A model generated the notes under the pieces. It searched no databases. It was not told the DNA's origin and saw only the letters and a program-made list of their open reading frames with translations. From an uncultured Bacteroidales bacterium (GTDB lineage: Bacteria; Bacteroidota; Bacteroidia; Bacteroidales; Paludibacteraceae), in NCBI GenBank assembly GCA_937916355.1, contig CALFTM010000088.1, forward strand, positions 1 to 24,175: 24,175 nucleotides of DNA, given 5' to 3'. Positions 8,203 to 16,800 of the stretch are shown here, in pieces; positions within the stretch are counted from its first letter, which is position 1; the number at the start of each line of letters is the position of its first letter. Both the position numbers and the translations under genes were made by a program.

Positions 8203-9273
8203 TTAAACACTCATTATTCTTCTGACAAAAAAATTTGTAATCCTTAACAGAAGTTTTATATTTTTTTTAATTGCATATCTATCCATTTTCCAAAAAAAAG
8301 TTCTAAAATGTTCATATTTTGAAAACCCACAATCTAAGCAATCTCTATTTTCTAAAAGTCTATACTGAGAATTTAAATAAAAGTTAATTCTACGTTTAAA
8401 ATATTTTTCAAAAAAAGGATAATCTTTTGCAAAGCCTAATAACATTTCTACCTCATTACACACTCGATCAACTCTAGTCTTAATATCAATCTGAGCCTGC
8501 CTACCAACCCAAGATTGATTATTATTAACCCGATAGACGCACATTGAATCTCCAAAATAAAAAATTTTACCTTCCATTGCCGCAACTATTTGTAAAGGAT
8601 AATCTCCTATTGGACTATTTTTAATATACCTTCGTTTCATGTAATTATTAAGTTCAGACCTATAAACAATACTACACGTATTAATATACAATCCACCTTT
8701 CAATATTACATTTGCAGGTTTTAATGTTACAGACTGTTCTTCTGCATTATATGGCATGAACACAAATTCTTTATTTGTTTCCGAGAAAAAACAAGCCTTA
8801 CTAACACTCATTAAAAAGGCTGTATTCTTTTCCAAAAAATCCACCTGTTTCTGCAATTTTAATAAGTCTATCCAATAGTCATCACCTTCACATAAAGCTT
8901 CATATTCACAAACAACACGATATGGTTTATATATTTCCTGTTTTTCAGGCTTGCCATATAAATTAAGTTTCAGTAAACAAAACAAAAAAACACAATTTGT
9001 ATTTATCTTATGAGGAACTCTAATATAAACGGATATGTCATCTTCTGAAATCTCTGATTTTGACATATCACAATTATCATTTGCATATTGCTTAATCACA
9101 TCCTGAGTCCCATCTTTACTTGCATCATCAACCACGATACAAATAAATGGAAAATCTGTCTCTTGAATTGAAAAACCATTCAATGCATCACAAATGAATT
9201 TTGAATGATTATAAGTAATACATCTAACCAATACTTTGTAGTTTTTTTCTGGATTTGGAACACTAATATTCAT
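8203..9273 (-). CDS. Glycosyltransferase family 2
   Basis: A GT2 enzyme of about 356 aa. I chose the ATG at 9273 (MNISVPNPEKNYKVLVRC); an in-frame TTG at 9321 would add 16 residues that do not fit the family. VLVRCITYNHSKFI (14-27) and IVVDDASKDGT (46-56) form the nucleotide-binding part, and ALCEGDDYWID (126-136) is the metal-binding motif followed by LQKQVDFLEKN. This is a subfamily very common in Bacteroidetes and Streptococcus capsule loci. About 155 bases separate it from the upstream ATP-grasp gene, including a 12-bp palindrome (ACTTTTAAAAGT), so an internal promoter is possible but not recognised. Sugar specificity is unknown. Confidence 0.87.
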   Translation of the reverse strand: MNISVPNPEKNYKVLVRCITYNHSKFICDALNGFSIQETDFPFICIVVDDASKDGTQDVIKQYANDNCDMSKSEISEDDISVYIRVPHKINTNCVFLFCLLKLNLYGKPEKQEIYKPYRVVCEYEALCEGDDYWIDLLKLQKQVDFLEKNTAFLMSVSKACFFSETNKEFVFMPYNAEEQSVTLKPANVILKGGLYINTCSIVYRSELNNYMKRRYIKNSPIGDYPLQIVAAMEGKIFYFGDSMCVYRVNNNQSWVGRQAQIDIKTRVDRVCNEVEMLLGFAKDYPFFEKYFKRRINFYLNSQYRLLENRDCLDCGFSKYEHFRTFFWKMDRYAIKKNIKLLLRITNFFVRRIMSV

Positions 9274-9428
9274 AATGATAGAAACTAACTTTTGTTTCAA
9301 TATAATAAAATTTATTGGCAAAAACTATACAACAAGACAGCAAATTGCCGAAATAAATCAAAAAGCACCGAAAAGTTTATCACCCTGCTATTATACTTTT
9401 AAAAGTTTAAACGGTGAATTTATAGAAC

Positions 9429-10676
9429 TCACCTATAATAATTAGACAACTCCAAGTCATTAACACGTTCATAAATCAATGATTTACGATTCGTATCTAA
9501 AATATCAAACATATCATTCGTCATTTTTATGGTATTAATGAGTTCCTCCCTACTATCACATACAATAGTAACCATCGCACCCTTCTTGAATACATCTGTA
9601 CAATTATGAATTTGCATTCCTTTTTCAAGATAAACATTTAATGCCTTTATTTCCTTACAACGTGACAAATCTTCAATTCCAATTATTTCAGAAACTTCTC
9701 CGTCTGTAACAAAGAAATTAAGCACAACACAAAATTTCTCTCTATTTTCAATATTTGTATATAATTCATTCGACTTTTCATTCATTGAATAATGTAACAT
9801 TGTATTTATGTAGTTATTACCACTTAATGATTCCTGGTAGTTGAATGACATTTCCCCACTTAACCTGAAACCAGCTTCAAAAAAATAGAAATTCCCATTT
9901 TCATAAAAAGCAGACATTGTAACATAAGCATTATCAATTTTTAGTCCAGAAAATAAATCTAAAATATTAGATTCCACTCGTTGATGATACACCCTCTCAT
10001 ATTTTGAATGAAATGGCCAACATTTCTGGAGAATCTTCGCTCCTTTATCCCCTTTACACATGATGGTATCACTACTTCCTAAAAAATAAGGCACTCCATT
10101 TTGTATATAATAATATACATCAAACTTCATTCCTTCCGAAATAAAATCCTCAATTATTACTTTTTTTGAAGGTGACAACGACAATGCATTATTGTAATAC
10201 ACATCTAATTCCTTGTCGTTATGAGCAATATTTACACCTATTGAACCTGCCCTATCTACAGGTTTGATTATTACCGGAAATTTTATGGTATCTCCAATTT
10301 TATATTCAGGAACCGTAAGCACTCCATATTTTCTACAAGTGTCCTTAAATAAAATTTTATCACGAGTTACTTCTAATTGTAACATTGTGAGGGAACATGG
10401 CAAATTAAGGCGATTACACAAATTAATCATTGCCTCGACCCTAAATTCACTAAATCCAGCAATTACACCATTTACATTTTCACTAACACACCTTAATTCC
10501 AAAGAATCAATATCTGACCAACTTATATTCCAACCCTCATCAGCAATCATTTTTGCCGGACTCAAAGCCCAATCTTCATAATTGTCTGTGACAATCGTAT
10601 AATACCCCAACAATTTCGCTCGGTTTACTATTTCAATCTCTACATAATTGCCCCCTAATATTAATATCTTTTTCAT
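9429..10676 (-). CDS. ATP-grasp ligase, second of the pair
   Basis: A 415-aa ATP-grasp protein with a pre-ATP-grasp Rossmann-like domain (opening KKILILGGNYVEIEIV), then PVIIKPVDRAGSIGV with the ATP-binding lysine near K138, VIIEDFISEG near 173-182, and FYFFEAGFRLSGE (263-275). Family members form an acyl-phosphate on a carboxylate and join it to an amine or thiol. The metal-binding block normally reads E-x-N-P-R or E-x-S-P-R; here it is E-A-G-F-R, so the Glu and Arg remain but the middle is unusual. It overlaps the PLP-enzyme gene by 4 bases (ATGA). Coupling with the PLP enzyme and a second ATP-grasp suggests joint work on one amino-acid-like decoration of the polysaccharide; the substrate is unknown. 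Confidence 0.82.
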   Translation of the reverse strand: MKKILILGGNYVEIEIVNRAKLLGYYTIVTDNYEDWALSPAKMIADEGWNISWSDIDSLELRCVSENVNGVIAGFSEFRVEAMINLCNRLNLPCSLTMLQLEVTRDKILFKDTCRKYGVLTVPEYKIGDTIKFPVIIKPVDRAGSIGVNIAHNDKELDVYYNNALSLSPSKKVIIEDFISEGMKFDVYYYIQNGVPYFLGSSDTIMCKGDKGAKILQKCWPFHSKYERVYHQRVESNILDLFSGLKIDNAYVTMSAFYENGNFYFFEAGFRLSGEMSFNYQESLSGNNYINTMLHYSMNEKSNELYTNIENREKFCVVLNFFVTDGEVSEIIGIEDLSRCKEIKALNVYLEKGMQIHNCTDVFKKGAMVTIVCDSREELINTIKMTNDMFDILDTNRKSLIYERVNDLELSNYYR

Positions 10677-11641
10677 TTTCTTAAAATCAATTCTATTATT
10701 CTTTTCATATCTTCATCACCATACCTTTGATCACAAGGTATAGCCAAGCAATTATTTGCCAACTCATATTCAATCATATCCGGCGTTGTCCAATCTAGAA
10801 CATTAGGCCAATAAGTCGCAACAAATACTTGTTCTTTTATCAGATGAGACTTCAAATCTTTATCACTTGTCCAATATGGATAAACCAAAGGGCACTCAAA
10901 AGAATCAAAATCAGGAATAACAAGTTTATTTGATTTTTTGAGATATTTATGAAGCAACATAAAATTCCTACGTCTTGATTCATGTATTTGATTCAAATCT
11001 ACAGATCTTAGAATATGTTCTGATATCTTACTCATCTTTGATAAAGAAGACTCTGAAATAAGTTTACTTACATTTCTAAAATCATTATAACCCTCAATTG
11101 GAATCAATTCGATACGCTTAAGCAAGTGAGAACACTTATCAAAAGATAAACTTTGTGATAAACTTAAAGAATAATCAACTAAATCTGATACTACCATGCC
11201 TCCGTCAGGCATTCCCATAAACTTGCGTGGACTATAAAACTGATGAACTGCATATTCCGGACAAAACAAAGCCTGAGCATTGTCTATTATAATCTTATCT
11301 CTATATTTTTCTGCAATATGCTCTACATATGTATCTTTTATACCATAATAGTTTGTATAAAGAAGATATTCGCCACCTGATAATTGAATATCTAATGCAA
11401 TCTCCAAATTTTCATTTATTTGATAAAATGTATATGGAATATTTAGATATTTCAATGGCTGGATAATTACATCGCATGTGAAATATGGAATATATAATTT
11501 TGAAACATCACCCAAACCCCTTAATATATATTCCAATGCATGTCTTCCACTATTTAATAGTACAGCATTAGAATGTATTGTGTAATTTCTTTGAGGTGGA
11601 AATTCCCATTCGAAATATCCTCCTATTGGTTTTTGCCTCAT
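10673..11641 (-). CDS. PLP-dependent aminotransferase-like protein (DegT-like fold type I)
   Basis: A 322-aa protein, shorter than usual DegT sugar aminotransferases (about 370 aa). LLNSGRHALEYILRGL (28-43) matches the helix that opens the cofactor-binding region, LLYTNYYG (93-100) the following strand, IIIDNAQA (117-124) carries the Asp that contacts the pyridine nitrogen, and FYSPRKFMGMPDGG (135-148) carries the candidate Schiff-base lysine K140. The opening IGGYFEWE is found in related polysaccharide-locus enzymes. It sits between two ATP-grasp genes (1-base gap upstream, 4-base overlap downstream), so the three proteins are very likely made together. It could form an amino acid or an amino sugar; sequence alone does not decide. 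Confidence 0.75.
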   Translation of the reverse strand: MRQKPIGGYFEWEFPPQRNYTIHSNAVLLNSGRHALEYILRGLGDVSKLYIPYFTCDVIIQPLKYLNIPYTFYQINENLEIALDIQLSGGEYLLYTNYYGIKDTYVEHIAEKYRDKIIIDNAQALFCPEYAVHQFYSPRKFMGMPDGGMVVSDLVDYSLSLSQSLSFDKCSHLLKRIELIPIEGYNDFRNVSKLISESSLSKMSKISEHILRSVDLNQIHESRRRNFMLLHKYLKKSNKLVIPDFDSFECPLVYPYWTSDKDLKSHLIKEQVFVATYWPNVLDWTTPDMIEYELANNCLAIPCDQRYGDEDMKRIIELILRK

Positions 11642-11642
11642 A

Positions 11643-12851
11643 TTATGACACGATTATAGAAAGCCACTTTGATTGTGATTCAAGAGCTTCTGCCAATTCT
11701 TCTCTGGTATCAAATTTTAAAAACAAGGTTCCCAATGCTGCATTTGCTCCTGTGAATGACCCTACAGTATCTCCCACAGAAAGACGAATTTCTTCTTCTA
11801 TAACATGCTTCTCCTTAAAAGTGGTTTCAATTATAATTTTTTGAAACGAACCCTCCTTTTCTGAATGAAGCACTAAAATAGCAAAATGTCCCCTATAGTT
11901 TGGTTCATGCATATTAATGACAGACAATCCAACTGCTTTTCTTACCTCCGCTTCATTTATATTTACATCTGCAGCATAATTTAGCATTTCAGCAAGACGA
12001 TTCCCTCCTGCTCTAGGCGACACTTCCATTAAATATACTTTTCCATCAGTACATGCACGACACTCAACATTAAAAAGTCCAGTTGTAACACCAAGTAGAG
12101 TAAATAATCGTTGAAGTTCTAGCTTTATTTCATCTTGGTATTTTTGCTCCATAACGGAAGGCCAAACCTCTGCTGATGGTGTATATGGATTAACTGCATT
12201 CTTATCAAAATACTGATCATAAAAGCCATTATAAAGTAATTTTCCATCTACTACAAAAGATTCTGACCCAACTGAAAAACCTTGTTTTTCTAAAAAATCC
12301 TCTATAATAAAACGTCCATTATGAGATTCTGAAAGTGCGTATGCAATTGCTTCATGGAGATTTTTCGGATTATCCACACGAGATACCCCTTTGCTTCCCG
12401 CAGAATCGACAGGTTTTACTATCACCGGCCAATTAAAATAATCAACATCCTTTAATGCCTCCTCTGCGTTTGTGTATCCTTTCGCATTCGGACAATTAAA
12501 ACCATTGTCTCGCAAGAACTGACGAAATTTTGATTTATCTTGAAGAATACAAGCGGCTTCATAAGAACATTGAAAAGGTAAACCCATTTTCTCTGCAACG
12601 TATGCAGCAGTCACAACACCAGGATCAACCGCATGAGAAAGAATTCCATCAATTTTCAATTCTTGTGCAGCCTTAAGCACTGCTTCTTTATCTATAATAC
12701 TCACATTGCAATACTCATCGGAATATTTGTGAGCAATATTACCAGGAAGATAATCCGCAGTTATGACGTATATGCCCATCTTATGAGCTTCCTCTATTAC
12801 AGGAAGAAGATAACGCAATCCACCAAGGAGCATAAGTCTCTTTTGTTCCAT
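11643..12851 (-). CDS. ATP-grasp ligase, first of the pair
   Basis: A 402-aa ATP-grasp enzyme of the carbamoyl-phosphate-synthase/PurK-like type. Residues 1-100 form the pre-ATP-grasp domain (LMLLGGLRYLLPVI). PVIVKPVDSAGSKGV (142-156, lysine near K146), FIIEDFLE (181-188) and YLMEVSPRAGGNRL (273-286, with E276 and R280) form a complete active site. The last 100 residues match the C-terminal domain of biotin-carboxylase-like ligases. It is the first gene after the broken toxin-antitoxin remnant and is followed by the PLP enzyme with a one-base gap. Likely reaction: ATP-driven amide (or ester/thioester) formation between a carboxylate, for example an amino acid or the uronic acid made by way of Ugd, and an amine. 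That substrate guess is inference. Confidence 0.85.
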   Translation of the reverse strand: MEQKRLMLLGGLRYLLPVIEEAHKMGIYVITADYLPGNIAHKYSDEYCNVSIIDKEAVLKAAQELKIDGILSHAVDPGVVTAAYVAEKMGLPFQCSYEAACILQDKSKFRQFLRDNGFNCPNAKGYTNAEEALKDVDYFNWPVIVKPVDSAGSKGVSRVDNPKNLHEAIAYALSESHNGRFIIEDFLEKQGFSVGSESFVVDGKLLYNGFYDQYFDKNAVNPYTPSAEVWPSVMEQKYQDEIKLELQRLFTLLGVTTGLFNVECRACTDGKVYLMEVSPRAGGNRLAEMLNYAADVNINEAEVRKAVGLSVINMHEPNYRGHFAILVLHSEKEGSFQKIIIETTFKEKHVIEEEIRLSVGDTVGSFTGANAALGTLFLKFDTREELAEALESQSKWLSIIVS

Positions 12852-13015
12852 TACTATAAACTCAAATCAACACTTCGTTAAAATATTCCATTATCACCTT
12901 ATGTAGCAAGCAAAAAATTATATCATAATCTATAATATCCGACTTGTTACATCTTCGCCAAGCTAATTTTACTCACAAATGCAACTTATTTACAAGAGTA
13001 TAAACAAATACCAAA

Positions 13016-13290
13016 TCATTTAAATATATCTGAATGAGTTCCTGTTTGCAAAAATAGCAATGTCAAAAATTCATCATCTTGCTCCCAAACCAAAAGCCTG
13101 TCAGACTGAACATGACATTCCCACAACCCTGATTTATTTCCACTCAATTTATGAGGTCGATAAGTATTAGGTAACTCTCCAGAATTTGCCAACATTTCTA
13201 TAACATCCAACAACTTTCTGAGTTCTAAACCTCGTTTTTCTCATCGTTTCAAATCCTTCTTAAAACGATTGTATATTCAACGCGGTACAT
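13016..13290 (-). pseudogene. YafQ-family mRNA interferase toxin, broken
   Basis: The region encodes a RelE/YafQ-type ribosome-dependent toxin in pieces. From the ATG at 13290 it reads MYRVEYT, then a one-base deletion near 13269-13270 shifts the frame (ACAATCG where ACAAATCG would keep it). The second frame continues RFKKDLKR, hits an in-frame TGA at 13243-13241 where a Cys-like codon is expected, and then runs EKRGLELRKLLDVIEM to the natural C-terminus. The last 65 residues contain HKLSGNKSGLWECHVQSD, LLVWEQDD and TGTHSDIF, the conserved YafQ end. The catalytic histidines remain but the N-terminal strand cannot be made. It overlaps the antitoxin remnant by 14 bases, the usual TA arrangement. 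The in-frame stop makes a pure sequencing error unlikely. Confidence 0.8.
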
Positions 13291-13515
13291 ACCCTAAAAT
13301 TTGTTGAAACATATCATCCGCACCATCAGCTTGAAAAACTCTACCCTCGCTTTTATCTCTCATAGCTTCTTTGTAACCACTAGATTTAACTAAATCGGCA
13401 GAAATAGCTTTAGTTTTTACAATTTTTACTTCCTTCACACCTTTTAATAAAGAACAAGCTTTTTTATCTGAGAAAGCATGCTTTCATCTTCTATATTTAA
13501 AACAATTGTTGCCAT
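13277..13515 (-). pseudogene. RelB/DinJ-type antitoxin of the YafQ pair, frameshifted
   Basis: The ATG at 13515 opens MATIVLNIEDESMLSQIKK, then a one-base deletion in an A-run (13460-13465) would end translation early. Restoring one A continues as ACSLLKGVKEVKIVK and on to KEAMRDKSEGRVF and DDMFQQILGYVPR, ending at 13277. The N-terminal IVLNI strand fits a ribbon-helix-helix or similar DNA-binding part, and the GRVF-x-ADGADDMF end is typical of Bacteroidales YafQ partners. With both partners disrupted the module is very probably dead. The single homopolymer deletion in this gene alone could be a read error. Confidence 0.7.
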
Positions 13516-13575
13516 CTTATCATCTACTTATTCGTTTAACAAACTTCTATATACTCAACTTGACTAAAACGCCAA

Positions 13576-14685
13576 TTAAACAACAATCAACTCTAAAATT
13601 CGTTTGATTTCCTCATCACCTAACTCATGATGCATTGGCAAACAAATTACACTATCTGCCATTTTGTGAGCATTAGGTAAGTTTTCTTTGGAAGAGCTCG
13701 GCAATCCACGATAAGTGGAAAATTCACTGATAAGAGGATAAAAATAACGACGTCCCAATACTTTGGCATCTTTCATTTTGAAATACAATTCATCACGAGT
13801 CATACCATATTTTTCTGCATCAACAAATATTGGGAAATAACTATAATTATGCTTCACCCCCGGCATATCCTTCATAAAAGAAATTCCATCAACACCCTGC
13901 AGCCCCTCTCTATACTTAATCGCCACCTGATGACGAGCCTCAATAGCGGCATCCACATGACGAAGATTGAGCAATCCGTATGCAGCACGCATCTCATCCA
14001 TCTTGCTATTAATACCGGGCGCCACCACCTCTGTCTCTCCGGCAAAACCAAAATTCTTCAAATAATCAATACGCTTTTTTGTCTCTTCATCATGCATCAC
14101 CAATGCTCCACCTTCTATCGTATTATAAACCTTAGTGGCATGGAAACTCAATGTGGACATATCTCCAGCGTTCAAAATACTCTCTCCATTTATCTCCACA
14201 CCAAAAGCATGAGCAGCATCGTAAATCACCTTCAATCCATATTTATTCGCTATCTCTTGAATCTTTTTTGTATCACATGGTTTTCCATATACATGCACAG
14301 GCATTATAGCTGTTGTCTTCGGTGTAATTGCTGCTTCTATTTTGTCTGGATCTATATTTCCTGTTTGCGGATCAATATCAACAAAGACTGGTTTAATGCC
14401 GTTCCACCAAAGTGAATGGGTTGTTGCCACAAAACTATAAGGAGTCGTTATCACTTCACCTGTAACTCTCAATGCCTGCAAAGCCGTTATCAAAGGCAAT
14501 GTGCCATTGGTAAACAAACTGACAAAAGGTACTTTTAAGTACGCCGCCAATTCTTTCTCCAACCGCTTATGAAAACTACCATTATTTGTTATCCACTTGC
14601 TACCCCATATTTCTTTCAAGAGTTTATTAAACTCTTCTAAATTTGGGAGCAAGGGAGATGTGACAGTTATTGTATCTTTACTCAT
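13576..14685 (-). CDS. DegT/DnrJ/EryC1/StrS family nucleotide-sugar aminotransferase (VioA/FdtB-like)
   Basis: A 369-aa PLP enzyme of full family length. It has FTNGTLPLITALQAL (58-72) for phosphate binding, VIYDAAHAFG (153-162) with the cofactor Asp156 and SFHATKVYNTIEGGA (180-194) with the Schiff-base lysine K185. HVYGKPCD (131-138) and the C-terminal RRYFYPL and CLPMHHEL blocks are typical of enzymes that aminate dTDP- or UDP-4-keto-6-deoxy sugars at C3 or C4. No 4,6-dehydratase or thymidylyltransferase is in the window, so the keto-sugar must come from genes elsewhere. It starts 7 bases after wzx and shares its operon. Its codon use and base composition look less AT-rich than the glycosyltransferase block. 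Confidence 0.87.
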   Translation of the reverse strand: MSKDTITVTSPLLPNLEEFNKLLKEIWGSKWITNNGSFHKRLEKELAAYLKVPFVSLFTNGTLPLITALQALRVTGEVITTPYSFVATTHSLWWNGIKPVFVDIDPQTGNIDPDKIEAAITPKTTAIMPVHVYGKPCDTKKIQEIANKYGLKVIYDAAHAFGVEINGESILNAGDMSTLSFHATKVYNTIEGGALVMHDEETKKRIDYLKNFGFAGETEVVAPGINSKMDEMRAAYGLLNLRHVDAAIEARHQVAIKYREGLQGVDGISFMKDMPGVKHNYSYFPIFVDAEKYGMTRDELYFKMKDAKVLGRRYFYPLISEFSTYRGLPSSSKENLPNAHKMADSVICLPMHHELGDEEIKRILELIVV

Positions 14686-14692
14686 TTCTAAA

Positions 14693-16126
14693 CTATTTTT
14701 TTCGTATTATCATCATTAACTCATTCCACTCTGCAAATTTAAATATTTTTGCAATAGAGATATAAAAAACAGATCCTATTAGCGAACCTATAATCAATGT
14801 GAATAATGGCGTTAATGAGAAATAATAACCCAATCCATATACTAACCCACCCATCATCAATGACAAAAACAAGATAGGGAACAAATCCAACATTTGCCTA
14901 ACAAACCCTACATTAATCAGTTTACCTGTATAGTATGTATTAATGATTAAACAAATAATAGAAGAAAAAAAACTTCCTATACACATTGCGATCAAACCTC
15001 TTGGAATCGTAATACATAAAATAGAAACACCTATCACCTTCTTTATAATCTCCAAACGCAAAAATAAATCAGAACGTCCTTTAACTTGTAATAAATTCAA
15101 ATTAATAGCATGGATGGGATACCACATTCTTGAAAAACAGATGATAAAAAGCAGAGTTGCAGCAAAAAGCCATTTTTCGCCTAAAAGAACTAAAATAAAC
15201 GGCTCTGCTACAGCAGCCAGCCCCACCATCATCGGAAAAATGATAAATGCAGAGAGTTTTAAGAAACGTCTGTAAACACTTGCCAATCGCTCATCATCAT
15301 CTTGGATAGAACAAAGAACAGGATAAGTCACCCGCTGCATAATCCCCGTCAAATTGGAAGATGGAAATTCTGCAAAATGAGAAGCTCTTGAGTAATAACC
15401 AAGATTTGAAGCTGAAAACAATTTACCAATCATAATTTGATAAATATTGTTATACAGAGTATCCAACAATCCGGAAGCCAACAACTTAGAACCAAAAGAG
15501 AACAACTCTCTGAAAGATGTCCAAGAATATACCCATTGAGGACGCCATTTTGAAAGAATCCATAACATAATGGCATTCAAACCCAAATTTACCAACTGCT
15601 GCGCCACCAATGCCCATACACCAAAACCAGTTGCGGCCATATAAAGTCCTACTGCACCGGAAACAATAGAAGCCACCAAGGCGGCCTTAGCTTGCGTTTT
15701 AAAGTCTATATGAACCGTTAGTAAAGCTCTCTGAACAATAACAAAAGAGTTTATCAATACACTTAACCCTAAAACACGAGTCAAATCCACCAACAAAGGC
15801 TCTTTGTAAAACTTAGCAATTAACGGAGCAGAAACAAACAGCAAACAATAGAACAAAAGCCCAAAAACAATATTGAAATAAAAAACAGTAGAGTTATCTA
15901 CCTCCGTTCTATCTTGCTTTCTAATCAACGATTGAGAAAATCCACTATCAATAAATGACTGAGAAATGGCAATAAAGACAGCCAGCATACCCACCAATCC
16001 ATAATCATCTGGTGTCAGCATACGAGCCATGAATATCATCACCACAAATTGAATACCCTGAACTGAGAATCGTTCAACGGCACTCCACACAACGCCTTTT
16101 ACTGTTTTCTGCTTTAATTCAGACAT
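14693..16126 (-). CDS. wzx: Wzx-type repeat-unit flippase (MOP family, WzxC-like)
   Basis: A 477-aa integral membrane protein with about 12-14 hydrophobic helices. The opening MSELKQKTVKGVVWSAVERF followed by FMARMLTPDDYGLVGM is characteristic of WzxC/COG2244 polysaccharide flippases, and QSLIRKQD and FKTQAKA are family positions in the following loops. It should move undecaprenyl-diphosphate-linked repeat units across the inner membrane for Wzy. It lies 23 bases downstream of the intact ORF6N gene. A stub with the same first five codons sits at 20511, after another ORF6N copy. Confidence 0.9.
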   Translation of the reverse strand: MSELKQKTVKGVVWSAVERFSVQGIQFVVMIFMARMLTPDDYGLVGMLAVFIAISQSFIDSGFSQSLIRKQDRTEVDNSTVFYFNIVFGLLFYCLLFVSAPLIAKFYKEPLLVDLTRVLGLSVLINSFVIVQRALLTVHIDFKTQAKAALVASIVSGAVGLYMAATGFGVWALVAQQLVNLGLNAIMLWILSKWRPQWVYSWTSFRELFSFGSKLLASGLLDTLYNNIYQIMIGKLFSASNLGYYSRASHFAEFPSSNLTGIMQRVTYPVLCSIQDDDERLASVYRRFLKLSAFIIFPMMVGLAAVAEPFILVLLGEKWLFAATLLFIICFSRMWYPIHAINLNLLQVKGRSDLFLRLEIIKKVIGVSILCITIPRGLIAMCIGSFFSSIICLIINTYYTGKLINVGFVRQMLDLFPILFLSLMMGGLVYGLGYYFSLTPLFTLIIGSLIGSVFYISIAKIFKFAEWNELMMIIRKK

Positions 16127-16149
16127 GATTTTACAAAAAGCACAGTCTA

Positions 16150-16731
16150 TTACTCTTTTCTCTTACGAACAACCTTATGCTTAATCTTCACAACTGCGAA
16201 ATTAAGTTCTATTTCTGTTTCAGTATCTGCTGTTGATAAGTTATTTCCCACTATGTCCGCTAAAATCTCGCCGGTCTTTTGAAGAAGAGACTTCTGCTGT
16301 TCTCCTCCATCTTCCACTGTTTGAAGCGACTCCATCGTGCGAGCCAATTGTCTTGTCATCGTAAAGGTGTCTATGATGGCAAGAGTTGCCTCTACTGCTC
16401 TTGGAGATTTTAAAATAGTCGCCAACATATAGAGACCTTTTTCTGTAAAGGCTTTTACATTGTACTTAGAATAACGACCTCTTCCCTCTTTTTGTTCTAA
16501 GGTCGAAAATTTCGACCTTAGAACCGAAGATTCCTTTTCATCCAATTCTAAAATATAACCTTCAGGAAATTTTTCCGGATTATTTTTTACAGCCTCATTA
16601 ACACGCTTTGTCTCTACTCCATAAAGCATGGCAACGTCTCTATCAAGCAAGACATTTTGTCCTCTCACATTCAGCATTAATTTCTCTACCTCATTTGTAG
16701 AGATTAATGATCGTATCTCCTCTCTGCTCAT
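16150..16731 (-). CDS. ORF6N domain DNA-binding protein, intact copy
   Basis: A 193-aa protein with an N-terminal ORF6N domain (about residues 15-105): LDRDVAMLYGVETKRVNEAV (29-48), NPEKFPEGYILEL (51-63), RSKFSTLEQ (72-80) and KAFTEKGLYMLATILKSPRA (93-112). The C-terminal part is probably helical and ends in a basic tail (KHKVVRKRKE). ORF6N is a small DNA-binding module from phages and mobile elements that is widespread in Bacteroidales chromosomes; its cellular role is not settled. This copy is intact, whereas two other copies nearby are broken. It lies between the nuclease-like gene and wzx, and contains a 31-bp perfect palindrome inside its coding sequence. Confidence 0.88.
   Translation of the reverse strand: MSREEIRSLISTNEVEKLMLNVRGQNVLLDRDVAMLYGVETKRVNEAVKNNPEKFPEGYILELDEKESSVLRSKFSTLEQKEGRGRYSKYNVKAFTEKGLYMLATILKSPRAVEATLAIIDTFTMTRQLARTMESLQTVEDGGEQQKSLLQKTGEILADIVGNNLSTADTETEIELNFAVVKIKHKVVRKRKE
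16494..16524. repeat. 31-bp perfect palindrome inside the intact ORF6N gene
   Basis: Two 15-base arms (GTTCTAAGGTCGAAA and its exact reverse complement) flank a single central A. It encodes the LRSKFSTLE part of the ORF6N domain. The same 31 bases recur at 20873-20903, and a damaged 17-base version occurs at 19351-19367. Confidence 0.9.
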
Positions 16732-16800
16732 CTATTATCTATGCAAATTTTTGAAACAACTTTTACTCAACCAAGTTAAAAAACTTACAACCCAACAGAC

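Noticed and set aside
13849..14415. Plus-strand open frame of 188 codons opposite the DegT aminotransferase
   Set aside because: Antisense shadow of a conserved gene; rich in Cys/His/Ser as expected from the reverse complement of that gene.
16494..16524. Invertible promoter repeats as used for capsule phase variation in Bacteroides
   Set aside because: The palindrome is a single compact site inside a gene. The copies are in direct gene orientation 4.4 kb apart with no promoter flanked by them and no adjacent invertase gene.
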